The notes: a model not told the origin generated them from the letters alone. A stretch of DNA of 64,000 nucleotides from an uncultured Butyrivibrio sp. (GCA_945928575.1 CAMENP010000001.1:1-64000), one strand, 5' to 3'; numbered from the stretch's first letter, positions 36,648-46,783 are shown. Made by a program: numbers and translations.

Positions 36648-37378
36648 TGAAAATAAAGGTAATTGATGTTTCAAAAAAAATTAAGAAGAATATTATACTT
36701 GACAATATTAATCTTGAGTTCAATTCAGGAAAAGTGTACGGTCTGGTCGGGAAAAACGGAAGTGGCAAAACCATGTTGTTGAGAGCATTAAGCGGGCTTA
36801 TGCACATAGACGAAGGTAAAATTATGTTGGATGATAGAATTCTTCATAAAGATTTTCCCGTAATGCCGGGTATTGGCATAACGATTGAAAATGCCGGATT
36901 ATATCCGGAGTTTACAGGCTTTAACAATTTGAAAATATTGGCTAAAATAAACAACCGTATTGGAAATAATGAAATAAGGAGTGCGATGGAAAGAGTGGGA
37001 TTGGATCCCGATGATAAAAGAACAGTGCGAAAATATTCACTTGGAATGAAACAAAAAATAGTTATCGCGCAGGCAATAATGGAGAAACCGGATATTCTTT
37101 TTCTGGACGAACCTACGAACGCACTTGATACTGCCGGGGTGGGTCTGGTTAGGAATATAATAATGGAAGAAAAAAGAAGAGGAGCCATTATAGTTCTGGC
37201 AAGTCATAACAAAACAGACATTGAGCTGCTAGCGGATGAAATAATTTATATTGAAAACGGTAAAATAAAGGAGGGAACTTATGAATATATTAATTATGTA
37301 TATATCATGCGGATGTATGGTTATAATTGGAATAACGGCAATAGTGACAGGAGCGGCATTCAGGAAAAGTTATTCTGA
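36647..37378 (+). CDS. ABC transporter ATP-binding protein of the ABC-2 cassette
   Basis: 243 residues. Walker A GKNGSGKTM, signature YSLGMKQ, Walker B ILFLDEPTNALD and the switch SHN are present. AGGAGG precedes the ATG. The last roughly 30 residues overlap the next gene by 98 bp in another frame; typical family members end near ENGKIKEG, so this C-terminal tail may be a late extension created by loss of a stop. Confidence 0.85.
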   Translation: MKIKVIDVSKKIKKNIILDNINLEFNSGKVYGLVGKNGSGKTMLLRALSGLMHIDEGKIMLDDRILHKDFPVMPGIGITIENAGLYPEFTGFNNLKILAKINNRIGNNEIRSAMERVGLDPDDKRTVRKYSLGMKQKIVIAQAIMEKPDILFLDEPTNALDTAGVGLVRNIIMEEKRRGAIIVLASHNKTDIELLADEIIYIENGKIKEGTYEYINYVYIMRMYGYNWNNGNSDRSGIQEKLF

Positions 37379-37940
37379 TATAACACAAATGACAGATTAT
37401 ATGGATTCAATATATGTATGTGAATATCAGGAAGGAATAGCGCCAGATATGACTGATGATTACATAGATAGAGCCGCTTATGTGTTTATTGTGGAGGCAT
37501 ATGGATATACCCAATATATGTATCAGTCGATTTGCCAGAAAGTTAATGTGGTGCAGGTAATAACAGGGGATAAGGAGAGCGAGGGTAAAGACATATTCAT
37601 ATATAAAGGTTCATGGAAATTGTCTAATGGAAACAAGCGTGAAATGTCATTTGTCAATGAGTTGAAAAAGGGAGAGAAGTATCTGATAATAGCAGAAAGC
37701 AAACTGGATATTACAGCCGAAAATAAAGATATATATAGTGTTCCGGATATGGTAGTTCCACCTGTTTTCTGTCTGAAAAAGACAAAAAACGTAATAGTGG
37801 ACATAACCGAATGGCCGGATGGATATGTACCGTATAAATTAGTCAGTGATAATGAGTTTTTTGCGGCTTCAGAGCGTGCTTTGGAACAGTTGACAAGAAC
37901 TAAAAATAAAATACTTCAATATTATGGTGTAGAATATTAA
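37281..37940 (+). CDS. Membrane-anchored protein of unknown function in the ABC-2 cassette
   Basis: 219 residues, not recognised. One N-terminal membrane segment (about residues 5-27) is followed by an extracytoplasmic domain of about 190 residues with a scattering of Tyr and Asp. AAGGAGGG lies 6 nt before the ATG, which supports translation although the start lies inside the ATPase gene. It could be an accessory or immunity-like protein for the transporter. Its end overlaps the convergent MFS gene by 4 bp. Confidence 0.7.
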   Translation: MNILIMYISCGCMVIIGITAIVTGAAFRKSYSDITQMTDYMDSIYVCEYQEGIAPDMTDDYIDRAAYVFIVEAYGYTQYMYQSICQKVNVVQVITGDKESEGKDIFIYKGSWKLSNGNKREMSFVNELKKGEKYLIIAESKLDITAENKDIYSVPDMVVPPVFCLKKTKNVIVDITEWPDGYVPYKLVSDNEFFAASERALEQLTRTKNKILQYYGVEY

Positions 37941-39064
37941 CCTCTTCGTTTCATCACAATATTCACCACGCATACAGCAATCATGGCATACATAACACCG
38001 GCGATAACCCACATGCCCGCCGTTATGCCGGAACTGTCCGCGAGACTTCCGACTATCATCGGCAGAATGGTGGAACCGACGCAGCCGACTGCGAACATTA
38101 TACCGCCGGAAATGCCCTTGCCCTTGATGAATTCATCGGCGTTTTCAGCATTGACCGGAGAGATTGCGGCCATAAAAACAGCCATTATTATGAGTATCAC
38201 AACAGATACAACACTTCTGCGGCATAAGATAAGCGCGGTAAGTGCCGCGGCAAGACCGACCCACTGGCAGATGAGCAGATTTTCGCGGCGAAAGCGCTTC
38301 ATGCAGGCTCCGACAAAAAGCCTGATAAAAATAATTATCAGCCAGAACACGGAAAACATGGTCTGCGCCATTTTTTCGGAAAGCAGGCCGGACTGCGTGA
38401 GATAGGTAATGATCCATGAGTTGACGGCAACTTCCACACCGATGTATCCGAAATATAATATATTACATATGTAATACCGGGGATTCTTTAGAAAAACAAA
38501 ATCTTTATGGGATAATTTTTCTCCGGCCGGAGCAGCCGCGGATGTCTTAACACCTGCAAATCCGGGAAGAAGGGCAAGCGAGAAAACTGCAACGGCGATT
38601 ACGGCAGCTTTCCACGACAGACCGAATCCGGTAACTGCAACGACGAAAAAAGGTCCGAGGAACGAACCGGCCGCGTAACAGGTATACAGCGTGCTGATCC
38701 CACCGCCGGATTCCATCATAATAATGTTCAATATATTGTTGCAAAGCCCCCAGCCAAGGCCGGTAAGCACCATAAGAATATATAATATAAATTCATTGTT
38801 TACGAAAGCGATTCCGCCGAAACCAACCGTAAAAAGTACCGGAAAAAGTAAGAGGGATTTTTTTCTGCCGATAAGCTGGATGATAAAACCGCTTAAAAGT
38901 ACCATTATAAGATTGCCGACCGACTGCGCGGCAACCATCCTTCCGGCGGCCGCCTGGCTTATGCCGTAGTCGCGGACGAGATAGGTGATTATAGTTCCTG
39001 TCATGACAGCGAGCATGCCGTTTACGAGAAATGCCATACAGCTGGTGAATCTTAGTCTTTTCAT
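37937..39064 (-). CDS. Major facilitator superfamily transporter
   Basis: 375 residues with about 12 membrane segments. RMVAAQSVGNLIMVLLSGFIIQLIGRKKSLL near residue 43 contains the family's loop 2-3 motif (GRKK). The substrate cannot be read from the sequence. It is divergent from the TetR gene at 39212, which probably controls it. Confidence 0.85.
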   Translation of the reverse strand: MKRLRFTSCMAFLVNGMLAVMTGTIITYLVRDYGISQAAAGRMVAAQSVGNLIMVLLSGFIIQLIGRKKSLLLFPVLFTVGFGGIAFVNNEFILYILMVLTGLGWGLCNNILNIIMMESGGGISTLYTCYAAGSFLGPFFVVAVTGFGLSWKAAVIAVAVFSLALLPGFAGVKTSAAAPAGEKLSHKDFVFLKNPRYYICNILYFGYIGVEVAVNSWIITYLTQSGLLSEKMAQTMFSVFWLIIIFIRLFVGACMKRFRRENLLICQWVGLAAALTALILCRRSVVSVVILIIMAVFMAAISPVNAENADEFIKGKGISGGIMFAVGCVGSTILPMIVGSLADSSGITAGMWVIAGVMYAMIAVCVVNIVMKRRG

Positions 39065-39145
39065 ATTTTTCTTTGGTCCCTTCCGGTTTTAATTCCTAAA
39101 ACGCTCACATTGTAGCACAAGGAGTAAGTGCATGCAATATAATGA

Positions 39146-39174
39146 TTGAAAAAAAGAGATTTATATGATATGAT
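39146..39174 (+). promoter_or_regulatory. Promoter of the TetR gene
   Basis: TTGAAA, 17 bp and TATGAT, in the divergent gap with the MFS gene. Confidence 0.65.
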
Positions 39175-39211
39175 TGGAGCACAATCCAATTTATGCAGAG
39201 GAATTTAGATA

Positions 39212-39913
39212 ATGGCAAGACGATACGACAGCGAGGATTCCAGACGGAGAATTTTATCCGCATGTGTGAAACTCTTCATTGAAAAAGGATATCATGAGAC
39301 GAAGATGGCGGAGATACTTAAGGCCGCAGATGTTACAAACAGCACGTTTTATAATATATTTCGGACGAAGGACGGCGTTTTACTGGACCTGACGGAATTT
39401 ATGTTTGCAAATCAGTTTGAAATGGCAGGGCATATAATGAACGGCTGTAAAGATTCGGTAAAGTTATATGCTGTTGAGACATCAATACAGATGACGTTGG
39501 CGGAACTTAATGAGAAATTGCGCGAAGTATATGTAGAGGCCTACTCGAATCCGAAGATAGCCGAGTATATTTATCAACAGACATCTTCTAAATTAAGTGT
39601 GATATTTGCGGGATATCTGCCGGGATATACGGAAAGTGATTTCTATGAACTGGAAGTGGGAAGTTCAGGGATTATGCGTGGATATATGTCAAGGCCGTGT
39701 GACAAGTATTTTACACTCGACAGGAAGCTGGAGAGATTTTTGGAAATGAGTCTTAGGGCATACAACATTCCGGAGAGTGAACGGACTGATGTAATAGATT
39801 ACATCAAAAAGATGGATATATGTGCGACTGCCAATGCCGTCATGCAGAAATTATTCAATGCGCTGGCTATGAAATACGAGTTTGAACTTAAGGATAATGC
39901 TGGATTGGATTAA
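39212..39913 (+). CDS. TetR/AcrR-family regulator
   Basis: 233 residues. The N-terminal 50 residues are a TetR helix-turn-helix (SRRRILSACVKLFIEKGYHETKMAEI, then TNSTFYNIFRTKDGV). The C-terminal ligand domain is not recognisable. GAGGAA precedes the ATG. Likely targets are the divergent MFS gene and itself; the surface-protein gene follows after 27 bp and may be co-transcribed. Confidence 0.88.
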   Translation: MARRYDSEDSRRRILSACVKLFIEKGYHETKMAEILKAADVTNSTFYNIFRTKDGVLLDLTEFMFANQFEMAGHIMNGCKDSVKLYAVETSIQMTLAELNEKLREVYVEAYSNPKIAEYIYQQTSSKLSVIFAGYLPGYTESDFYELEVGSSGIMRGYMSRPCDKYFTLDRKLERFLEMSLRAYNIPESERTDVIDYIKKMDICATANAVMQKLFNALAMKYEFELKDNAGLD

Positions 39914-39940
39914 ACTGACTTAAACAGGAGGACTTGGTTA

Positions 39941-41989
39941 ATGAAAAAAAGAATAACCGGTATCATACTGGTAATCGCTATGATTCTGACATATATACCG
40001 GGAAATGTGAAGGCGGCTGCTGTGTCGAAAGATGAGGCGTTTGCGAACGCGGCTGAGATTACACTGCCGGCAGCGTATGATTATGAGCTGGGCTCGGAGA
40101 CATACACGGACGGATATGGAGAATGTACGGCACATGTGAGCAAGGTCAGACTTGATGCTGATGAGGCAATAGAAGTCAGATTCACGGCATCACAGGAGGT
40201 GATGAAGCCGAGGATTTCGGTTTATTCCGAGGATAAGAATGGGAAACCGTATCTTCTCAAGCAATACTATGCTTCAGCCGGAAACGATACGGTAGTTGAT
40301 GCGGTATTCCAGGCGAGTTCAGCCGGCACATATTATCTGGAATATACGGGTGAAATAACAGATAATGTTAGATGCCACATTGAAGTTACGAGTATAGCTT
40401 CATTGCCATACATTGAAGATCAGTTTGAAGATGCAGACGAACTTATCGGAATGTGGGATATGGAATACGAGTTTGGCAGCGAGGAGCTTTATTATAATAA
40501 GAATCTTAATTTAGCTTCGTATGCCAAAGTATTCGAATTCAATGCCGAAGCAGGAGATGTAGTCTCGGCAATGTGTAACGGCGAAACAGGAATTGATGTG
40601 AGAGTCTGCCTGTATGAACAGGGTTTGGATGGCGAATTTATATGTACAAGGTACAGTGATTCCGATTTGGGAATCAAAGGCGGTGAATTGGTTCATTTTA
40701 CTATAGATGAGCCGGGCACATGTTATCTGGTGGTATGCGGTAATGATCAATTGCAGTCCGGTATGTGCCGCCTTGAACTTGATTTATCACGCAATGGAAC
40801 CCCAAAGCTGGATTTTATCGGGACGGAGAAACCGGAGCCTGACGATTCATGGACATGGGACGAGGAAAGCCTTACACTTACGCTTAAGGACGGATTCTAT
40901 CTCAGTGTTAATGACAATGACGCACTTACAGTACCGGACGGTACAACCATTAAGGTTGAGGGAAGCGCTTATATTGCATCATATCAGAGTGATGCGATAG
41001 AGGCGGAGAAAGCGCTCAACATAGAAGGAACATCGGCCGATGCACAACTTCGATTGGTTGGAAATGAAGACGGAATATTTAACACGAGAGTGGGCGCCAT
41101 TAACATCAAGGACTGTGATGTGGCCATAAGAGCACGGGGTGACGGAATAAACAGCTTTAGCAACCTGGTCATTGCCGGTTCTGCACTGGATATTATAGCC
41201 GGAGACAATGGAATGGTGGCATACGGGGCTGATAATAAGGTTACCGACTCTGTACTGCGGATAAATTCTGCACTTGATGGTATCCTGCTAGATGCAGGCG
41301 ATATAGTGCTTACGGAAAGTGATATTTTTGTAAATTCTGAAGATTCATACGGAATAAACTGTAATTCGAGCGACGGGAAATTAGATGTATCAGGCGGTAA
41401 GCTCGTCATTAAATCGTATGAGTCAGCGGTATGTTGCAATAGATTTACGGTAGCGAAAGCTCTGTTTGATGTACAGCAATATAACGCCAAAGAAAGCAGA
41501 CTGCTTGCGGTGGATGAACTCAATGAGTTTAAACCAGACTGTAATATCAGAATGTATGATATAGAAGGCAACCTCTTATACGAAGGAGCCTGGAAAGAAT
41601 CATTCATAGAAGGCAGGGACATATGGTATGAGCAGACTAAGGTTACGCGCATTGCTTCTGTTCATGAGCACACCTTGGGCGAATGGGAATATGACGAAGA
41701 GTATCATTGGAAACTGTGCATTGCCGAATATTGTTTATCAGACGATTTGGGAAAGGCTGATACAATGGAACTGCACAAATTTACAACACTTGACAACGGC
41801 GACCGCGTATGTGAGTGTGGGTACACTGTTAAAGCGGGCGATACGATAAATCCGGGCGGCGGCAAGGATGAAGAGGTTCCTAAGGATGTTAAAGCAGGGT
41901 TTGGCGTAACACCGGTCATATGGAGCATCGTAATTGCAGGCTGTGCACTCGTTGCAGGTGTGTGCATTAAGAAAAAAAGAGTTTTGTAG
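39941..41989 (+). CDS. Secreted, membrane-anchored surface protein with beta-helix-like repeats
   Basis: 682 residues. It has a signal peptide (about residues 1-26), a region with two beta-rich segments (about 30-280), then a stretch reminiscent of carbohydrate-binding DUF4353/beta-helix proteins (about 305-530; recurring patterns such as DAIEAEKALNIEG and DGILLDAGDIVLTESDIFV). A Cys/His-rich EHTLGEWEYDEEYHWKLC module and a C-terminal membrane segment ending KKKRVL follow. It is related to the broken gene at 51477-52863. A role at the cell surface is likely, the ligand unknown. Confidence 0.75.
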   Translation: MKKRITGIILVIAMILTYIPGNVKAAAVSKDEAFANAAEITLPAAYDYELGSETYTDGYGECTAHVSKVRLDADEAIEVRFTASQEVMKPRISVYSEDKNGKPYLLKQYYASAGNDTVVDAVFQASSAGTYYLEYTGEITDNVRCHIEVTSIASLPYIEDQFEDADELIGMWDMEYEFGSEELYYNKNLNLASYAKVFEFNAEAGDVVSAMCNGETGIDVRVCLYEQGLDGEFICTRYSDSDLGIKGGELVHFTIDEPGTCYLVVCGNDQLQSGMCRLELDLSRNGTPKLDFIGTEKPEPDDSWTWDEESLTLTLKDGFYLSVNDNDALTVPDGTTIKVEGSAYIASYQSDAIEAEKALNIEGTSADAQLRLVGNEDGIFNTRVGAINIKDCDVAIRARGDGINSFSNLVIAGSALDIIAGDNGMVAYGADNKVTDSVLRINSALDGILLDAGDIVLTESDIFVNSEDSYGINCNSSDGKLDVSGGKLVIKSYESAVCCNRFTVAKALFDVQQYNAKESRLLAVDELNEFKPDCNIRMYDIEGNLLYEGAWKESFIEGRDIWYEQTKVTRIASVHEHTLGEWEYDEEYHWKLCIAEYCLSDDLGKADTMELHKFTTLDNGDRVCECGYTVKAGDTINPGGGKDEEVPKDVKAGFGVTPVIWSIVIAGCALVAGVCIKKKRVL

Positions 41990-42055
41990 GAAGTTTGGGA
42001 ATAAGAGCTTTTAAATATCAGGGAAAAGAGACGGAATTAAGGATATAGAGTGGGA

Positions 42056-42096
42056 AAGAACCATCGGACCGGATGACGGGTTCGATGGTTCTTTTG
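42056..42096. terminator. Bidirectional terminator
   Basis: AAGAACCATCG (42056-42066) pairs with CGATGGTTCTT (42083-42093), with T-runs on both sides, between two convergent genes. Confidence 0.8.
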
Positions 42097-42129
42097 GGTT
42101 AAAATATGAGAAATTATATCGGATAATGC

Positions 42130-42828
42130 TTATTTCTTTTTCTTGTTATTAACAACCACAATTACTATAACTGCCACGATAATAACGGCTCCGGCAGCGA
42201 TTCCGATTATTGCTCCGATCGGCAGACCGTTTGATGAGCCGCTTTCTGAGGAAGCAGAAGCGGCTGCGGTTGTTGCGGTATCGGCAGGCTCGGTGGTATT
42301 GTCTGCTGCTTCTGTTTCGGAAGTATCGTCAGAGCCATCCTCTTTGTTGAATTCAATGGAATCAAGAACTGCATGGCAGGTAATTCCGGAGCTTTCAAGT
42401 GACTGACCGTCGGCGTCTTCATCAGGAGCCACACAGCATCTTACATCCTTGATGTAGATAGTTGCAAGCATATCGGTGCTGAATGCGTTCTCACCGAAAT
42501 CAATCTCAAAGGTATATGTTCCGTCCTGTGAGATTGTCTGTGCTTCGGATGCCCATGTAGTCCATGTAGCCTGCTCACGGCTGTAAAGCTTTACATCGAT
42601 AGGATCACCCTGAAAATCTGAAATGGTTACGGTCATGGTTATTTTATTGATATTGAGAACCGTAGGGGTAACTCCGGTTTCCGCATCCGACCATATGTTG
42701 AATACACAGAGATCAAACTGTTCATCCTCGGCATATGTATAATCCGTTGTAACTTCTGCAAAAACAGGCATGCAGCTAAGTATCATAAGTAATAATATTG
42801 CGACTATTGCGGTTATTTTTTTCTTCAT
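42130..42828 (-). CDS. Secreted membrane-anchored protein, probable carbohydrate-binding partner of the GH5 enzyme
   Basis: 232 residues with a signal peptide (1-25), a beta-rich domain of about 125 residues resembling a carbohydrate-binding module (VFNIWSDAETGVTPTVLNI, WTTWASEAQTI), a Ser/Thr/Glu-rich linker, and a C-terminal membrane segment followed by NNKKKK. It starts 14 bp after the GH5 gene stop with AGGAGG, so it is the second gene of that operon. Binding of plant polysaccharide is an inference. Confidence 0.75.
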   Translation of the reverse strand: MKKKITAIVAILLLMILSCMPVFAEVTTDYTYAEDEQFDLCVFNIWSDAETGVTPTVLNINKITMTVTISDFQGDPIDVKLYSREQATWTTWASEAQTISQDGTYTFEIDFGENAFSTDMLATIYIKDVRCCVAPDEDADGQSLESSGITCHAVLDSIEFNKEDGSDDTSETEAADNTTEPADTATTAAASASSESGSSNGLPIGAIIGIAAGAVIIVAVIVIVVVNNKKKK

Positions 42829-42842
42829 AAGAATTCCTCCTT

Positions 42843-44660
42843 CTAATTAGCCGGTCCGTACGTGAATGTGACTGAAATTGTTGTAATGTCGCCGACATCA
42901 TCCGGGTTGATGAGCTGTGCACTGCAATCCGTGAAATCTCCCGTGAGTGTTCTTGCTTCTTTAGGAAGCTCCGTAACCCATCCGTTGTAGAGATTTACTC
43001 TTGTGCAGTTCTCGTCATCGCTTGTGGTGTATTCCTTATACTGGCTGGTGTATGGCTCGCCGTTGATAAGGATTTCGTCGATTGTCATTATGTAACCCGG
43101 AAAAAGTGCCTCGCCGTTTATGATACCGACAGCGGCAAATCCTATACCCTTGGAACAGTGCATATCAGTGCCGGTAAAATCAAGGCTTACCGTATAAGTT
43201 CCTTCGCCGGTTACCTGAACATCTTCGGCTTTGATTCCTTCGGTAAATTTGTTTTCGTATTTGTCGCCGACTTTGTATGTAAGTGTCCAGTCGCTGCTGT
43301 TCATCATGATCCATGCGTAAGCTTCATCTGATGGAACTGACTCGGCTTCCTTGGCATTGGCAAGTGCTGTGGCAATATAAGTTTCTGCCTCCGACTTGAT
43401 GGTCTTGTCGTCTTTTTCGGACTGTGTTTTGAGACTGTGCTCAAGATAAATCTGAGCAGCGTCATCGCTTATGATCTTACAATCGTTACGGTTAAAAAGA
43501 CGGTTGCAGTCCCAAAGCATAGGGCAGTAATTGTAATAATCACAAATGCTCAGGAAGTTGTTGAAATATTCGAGCGTGCCTTCCTTTAAGGTGTCGTCTT
43601 CATTAATGTATATGCCGTACTCGCCGATTATTACGCCGTATCCGGCATCGGTGAATTTAGTAAGCTGTTTGAGGATGTTGTGCTGATTCTGTAAATCATC
43701 CTTGGTACCCCAGGTTGCGATACTTGAACCGGTGCAGTATGATGACGGTTCATAGAAGTGTACGGATACAAGCAGTTTACTGTCTGCGGTGTCCTTAGGC
43801 ATCACAAAACGGTCATCACATGTTCTGTTTACATCCGTATTGTATCCGGCAATCAGAAGGAAACGGTTTTCGTTGTTTCCGCCCGAAGAACGGATGGTGT
43901 CAACAAATGTCTGGTTGATAAGATTGGTTGTTTCGTAACACTGCTCTTCGTTCAGGGAGCCTGAATCTTTGGCAACGTCCTTGTCGTTAAGGCGGTCGCC
44001 GAGCTCTTCGTTTGCAGACTCATATATGAGATAGTCGGAATAATCACGGTAGTGGTCTGCAATCTGTGTCCACATGGAAACGTACATGTCCATTGCTTTT
44101 TCGCGGGTAGCTTCGGTTGCGGAACCGAACATTCCCCACCAGCTTCCGTCCCAGTGGTCATTGATTATGACGTACATATTTTCGCTTCGGGCATAATTGA
44201 TGATTTCCGTTACCCTGTCAAAATACTTCTCGTCGATCGTGTAATCACCCGATTCATAGTCCATCATATTGGTCCACGCTACAGGAATTCTTATGGCATC
44301 AAAGCCGGATTCGTGCATTGCGGTTATCATTTCCTGGGTTGTAACCGGTTCGCCCCAAAGTGTTTCGTAAGAAGAGGTATCGGCCTTGGTGCCGAGACTT
44401 ATGTGTCCGTATGCCTCCATGGTATTTCCGAGATTGATACCGTTTCCCATAAGTTTGGTCAGTTCCGTCGCGGTAAGGTCCGTTCTCACAGACTGGTCAT
44501 CAACGATTTTGCCGTTAAATTCGATTCCGGTAACACTCTCTGAAGGCGTCTGGCTGACGCTTGAAGAAGAGCTTGCGTTTTTACCGCATCCGGCAACGGC
44601 GCACATTGATAAACAAACTGTAAGTGCCGCAGCGGCAATTCTTAATTTCTTTTTTATCAT
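42843..44660 (-). CDS. Secreted GH5-family endoglucanase
   Basis: 605 residues. Lipoprotein signal with lipobox VAGCGKN; linker of about 30 residues; GH5 catalytic domain about residues 65-400 with GNGINLGNTMEAYGH, GFDAIRIPVAWTNMMD, INDHWDGSWWG, acid/base Glu in YESANEE and nucleophile Glu in VIIGEYGI. A C-terminal beta-rich region (about 450-600) resembles a binding module. It would cut beta-1,4-glucan at the cell surface. It is divergent from an AraC regulator and followed by an anchored binding protein. Confidence 0.88.
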   Translation of the reverse strand: MIKKKLRIAAAALTVCLSMCAVAGCGKNASSSSSVSQTPSESVTGIEFNGKIVDDQSVRTDLTATELTKLMGNGINLGNTMEAYGHISLGTKADTSSYETLWGEPVTTQEMITAMHESGFDAIRIPVAWTNMMDYESGDYTIDEKYFDRVTEIINYARSENMYVIINDHWDGSWWGMFGSATEATREKAMDMYVSMWTQIADHYRDYSDYLIYESANEELGDRLNDKDVAKDSGSLNEEQCYETTNLINQTFVDTIRSSGGNNENRFLLIAGYNTDVNRTCDDRFVMPKDTADSKLLVSVHFYEPSSYCTGSSIATWGTKDDLQNQHNILKQLTKFTDAGYGVIIGEYGIYINEDDTLKEGTLEYFNNFLSICDYYNYCPMLWDCNRLFNRNDCKIISDDAAQIYLEHSLKTQSEKDDKTIKSEAETYIATALANAKEAESVPSDEAYAWIMMNSSDWTLTYKVGDKYENKFTEGIKAEDVQVTGEGTYTVSLDFTGTDMHCSKGIGFAAVGIINGEALFPGYIMTIDEILINGEPYTSQYKEYTTSDDENCTRVNLYNGWVTELPKEARTLTGDFTDCSAQLINPDDVGDITTISVTFTYGPAN

Positions 44661-44760
44661 AAACCATTCTCCTTATATATTTGATAATATAAATATAATG
44701 TAGTATAATAGAGAAAAATATAACAATTCAGACATTTAATATAACAAAGAGGACATCTAT

Positions 44761-45630
44761 ATGGAAGAGACCGTATGGTTTAGAATGGAACAATTTAACA
44801 GTGACAAAAGCTTTCCGCTTTTTGTACAATACGGACATCATGATGTGCGGCTTGGCAGGCACGGACACAGGGATTATGTGGAGATGGTCATCGTCATAGC
44901 GGGAACGGGAACGCATAAGGTGCTTGACAGGACATATGAACTCAAGCGCGGAAGCGTGTTTATAATTCCTGTCGGGGTGGTGCACAGCTATGAGAATGTT
45001 GTGGATATGCGTGTGATAAATGTCATGTTCGCTGCGGAGTATCCACGGACGATGGTGAATATGCAGGATGAACGGCTTGAGGCCTTTACAAGACTTTTTG
45101 CCAACAATGAGCATTATGTGAATCTCGGATACTACGATAAGCAGTTTGAACTCAGTGAGGGCAGGCTGCAGCAGGTTATTTTTGCCTTTGATAAAATAAT
45201 ACGTGAGGAGGAGTCAAGGATGCCCGGCTGGAAAGAGATTGCCGGAGCCATGTTTGTATATGCGGCCGTTGAGATTTCGCGGAACACGGAGATGACGGAC
45301 CGCCGCTTTGCAACGGCGCTTGCCAAGATAGAGGACAGCCGCGACTGCATTAATTATTCTTTTATGAGAAACATCACGGTAAGCGAGCTGGCGACGCGGA
45401 CAGGGTATTCGACCAGACATTTTGTGCGTCTTTTTAAGGAAATCTACGGAATGTCTCCGATGGAATGTATTCTTGACGTGCGGCTTAAGCATGCGTGCAA
45501 TCTGTTAAAAATATCGTCGTTAAGCATTTCGGATATAGCGGCGCAGAGCGGATTTACGAGCTTAAGCTATTTCAGCCGGTATTTTAAGGAAAAAATGGGT
45601 GTCACACCGAGACGGTACAGAGAACAGTAG
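44761..45630 (+). CDS. AraC-family regulator
   Basis: 289 residues. An N-terminal cupin-like sugar-sensing domain (HGHRDYVEMVIVIAGTGTHKVLDRTYELKRGSVFIIPVG) is followed by a C-terminal AraC double helix-turn-helix (ITVSELATRTGYSTRHFVRLFKEIYG, SISDIAAQSGFTSLSYFSRYFKEKMGVTPRRYR). It is divergent from the GH5 operon with about 100 bp between, so it is the likely regulator of glucanase expression. Confidence 0.9.
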   Translation: MEETVWFRMEQFNSDKSFPLFVQYGHHDVRLGRHGHRDYVEMVIVIAGTGTHKVLDRTYELKRGSVFIIPVGVVHSYENVVDMRVINVMFAAEYPRTMVNMQDERLEAFTRLFANNEHYVNLGYYDKQFELSEGRLQQVIFAFDKIIREEESRMPGWKEIAGAMFVYAAVEISRNTEMTDRRFATALAKIEDSRDCINYSFMRNITVSELATRTGYSTRHFVRLFKEIYGMSPMECILDVRLKHACNLLKISSLSISDIAAQSGFTSLSYFSRYFKEKMGVTPRRYREQ

Positions 45631-45633
45631 AAA

Positions 45634-45659
45634 GCCGCTATGAATCATAGCGGCCTTCG
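45634..45659. terminator. Hairpin between convergent genes
   Basis: GCCGCTAT pairs with ATAGCGGC over GAATC. The T-run is short, so termination is likely but modest. Confidence 0.6.
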
Positions 45660-45690
45660 TGATAAATGATATTTAATCGGAATTACGGAA

Positions 45691-46752
45691 TTATTTCTTT
45701 AAATTGGTCCAGATATCGTTGTAGATTGCGAGTGAATCGTTATCAATATTCTGAACATATTCGCCTTTGGCGATTTCCTCTGTAGGAACGTTTTTGGCAG
45801 GGTTATCGGTGTATTCGGAACCGAGAAGTTCAATGGCGGCTTTGTTCGGGCAGAGGTAAGGGAACTCTTCACTGACGGTCTTGGCTGTTTCGGCATCCAT
45901 CATGTAATTGATGAATTCATATGCAAGGTCTGTCTTGGTGCTTCCCGTAGGAATTGCCCAGTTATCAAAGAAGAGACATGAACCCTCTGAAGGATATACA
46001 ATCTTTATGGAAGGTACTTCTGCCATTGCAAGTGCAATCTCTGCATTCCATGTAACGCCGATTGCGCAGTCACCGCTGATGAGTTCGGATTTTGGTGAAT
46101 CACTGTCGTATACGCTGATGTTTGGCTTAAGCGTAAGCATCTTTTCTTCTACCTTGGAGAGAATGTCGGGATCTGTTTCATTCAGTCCGTAGCCGAGAGT
46201 TTTGGCTGCAAGACCGAGCATGATTCTCATATCGTCTGCAACTACAAGTTTTCCTTCGTATTTGGAATCATACAAGTCTTCGTATGATGTTATATCATCT
46301 TTGATAAGGTCGGTGTTTATGCCGATGGCCATTATTCCGCCCTGATAAGGCATTGAATATTTGTTGCCAGGGTCGTATGAAGGACTCATATAAGCATCAT
46401 CCATATTGGACATGTTAGGGAGTTTGGAGTGGTCGAGTTCCTGAATCAGACCGCCCTTTGCCATCTGTTCGATCATATAATCGCCGCACATGACGACATC
46501 GTATGTTCCTTCTTTTTCGGATTTCAATTTGGCAAGACAGTTCTCGTTGGAGTCGTGTGTTGTGACATTAATTTTACAATTATGGTCTTTCTCAAACTGC
46601 GAAAGAACACTGTCCGGAATATATTCGGACCATACGAGTATGTTGAGGCTTTCGCTTGAACTGCCGGACTTGCCGCAGCCTGCGAACATTGTGGCACCCA
46701 TGGCGGCAGCCATTAATAATGCTGTAATTTTTGCTATTTTCTTTTTAATCAT
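45691..46752 (-). CDS. potD: Polyamine-binding lipoprotein PotD (third copy)
   Basis: 353 residues, lipoprotein signal with FAGCGKS, closely similar to the PotD at 9585 over the whole length (PSYDPGNKYSMPYQGGIMAI, VYDSDSPKSELISGDCAIG, FPYLCPNKAAIELLG). It has no permease or ATPase beside it and is the last gene of an aguB-aguA-potD operon. It could deliver putrescine or agmatine to one of the two Pot transporters, perhaps using the extra ATPase at 26526. Confidence 0.9.
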   Translation of the reverse strand: MIKKKIAKITALLMAAAMGATMFAGCGKSGSSSESLNILVWSEYIPDSVLSQFEKDHNCKINVTTHDSNENCLAKLKSEKEGTYDVVMCGDYMIEQMAKGGLIQELDHSKLPNMSNMDDAYMSPSYDPGNKYSMPYQGGIMAIGINTDLIKDDITSYEDLYDSKYEGKLVVADDMRIMLGLAAKTLGYGLNETDPDILSKVEEKMLTLKPNISVYDSDSPKSELISGDCAIGVTWNAEIALAMAEVPSIKIVYPSEGSCLFFDNWAIPTGSTKTDLAYEFINYMMDAETAKTVSEEFPYLCPNKAAIELLGSEYTDNPAKNVPTEEIAKGEYVQNIDNDSLAIYNDIWTNLKK

Positions 46753-46783
46753 AATTAATTCCTCCTTGTGAAAAATATGACGA

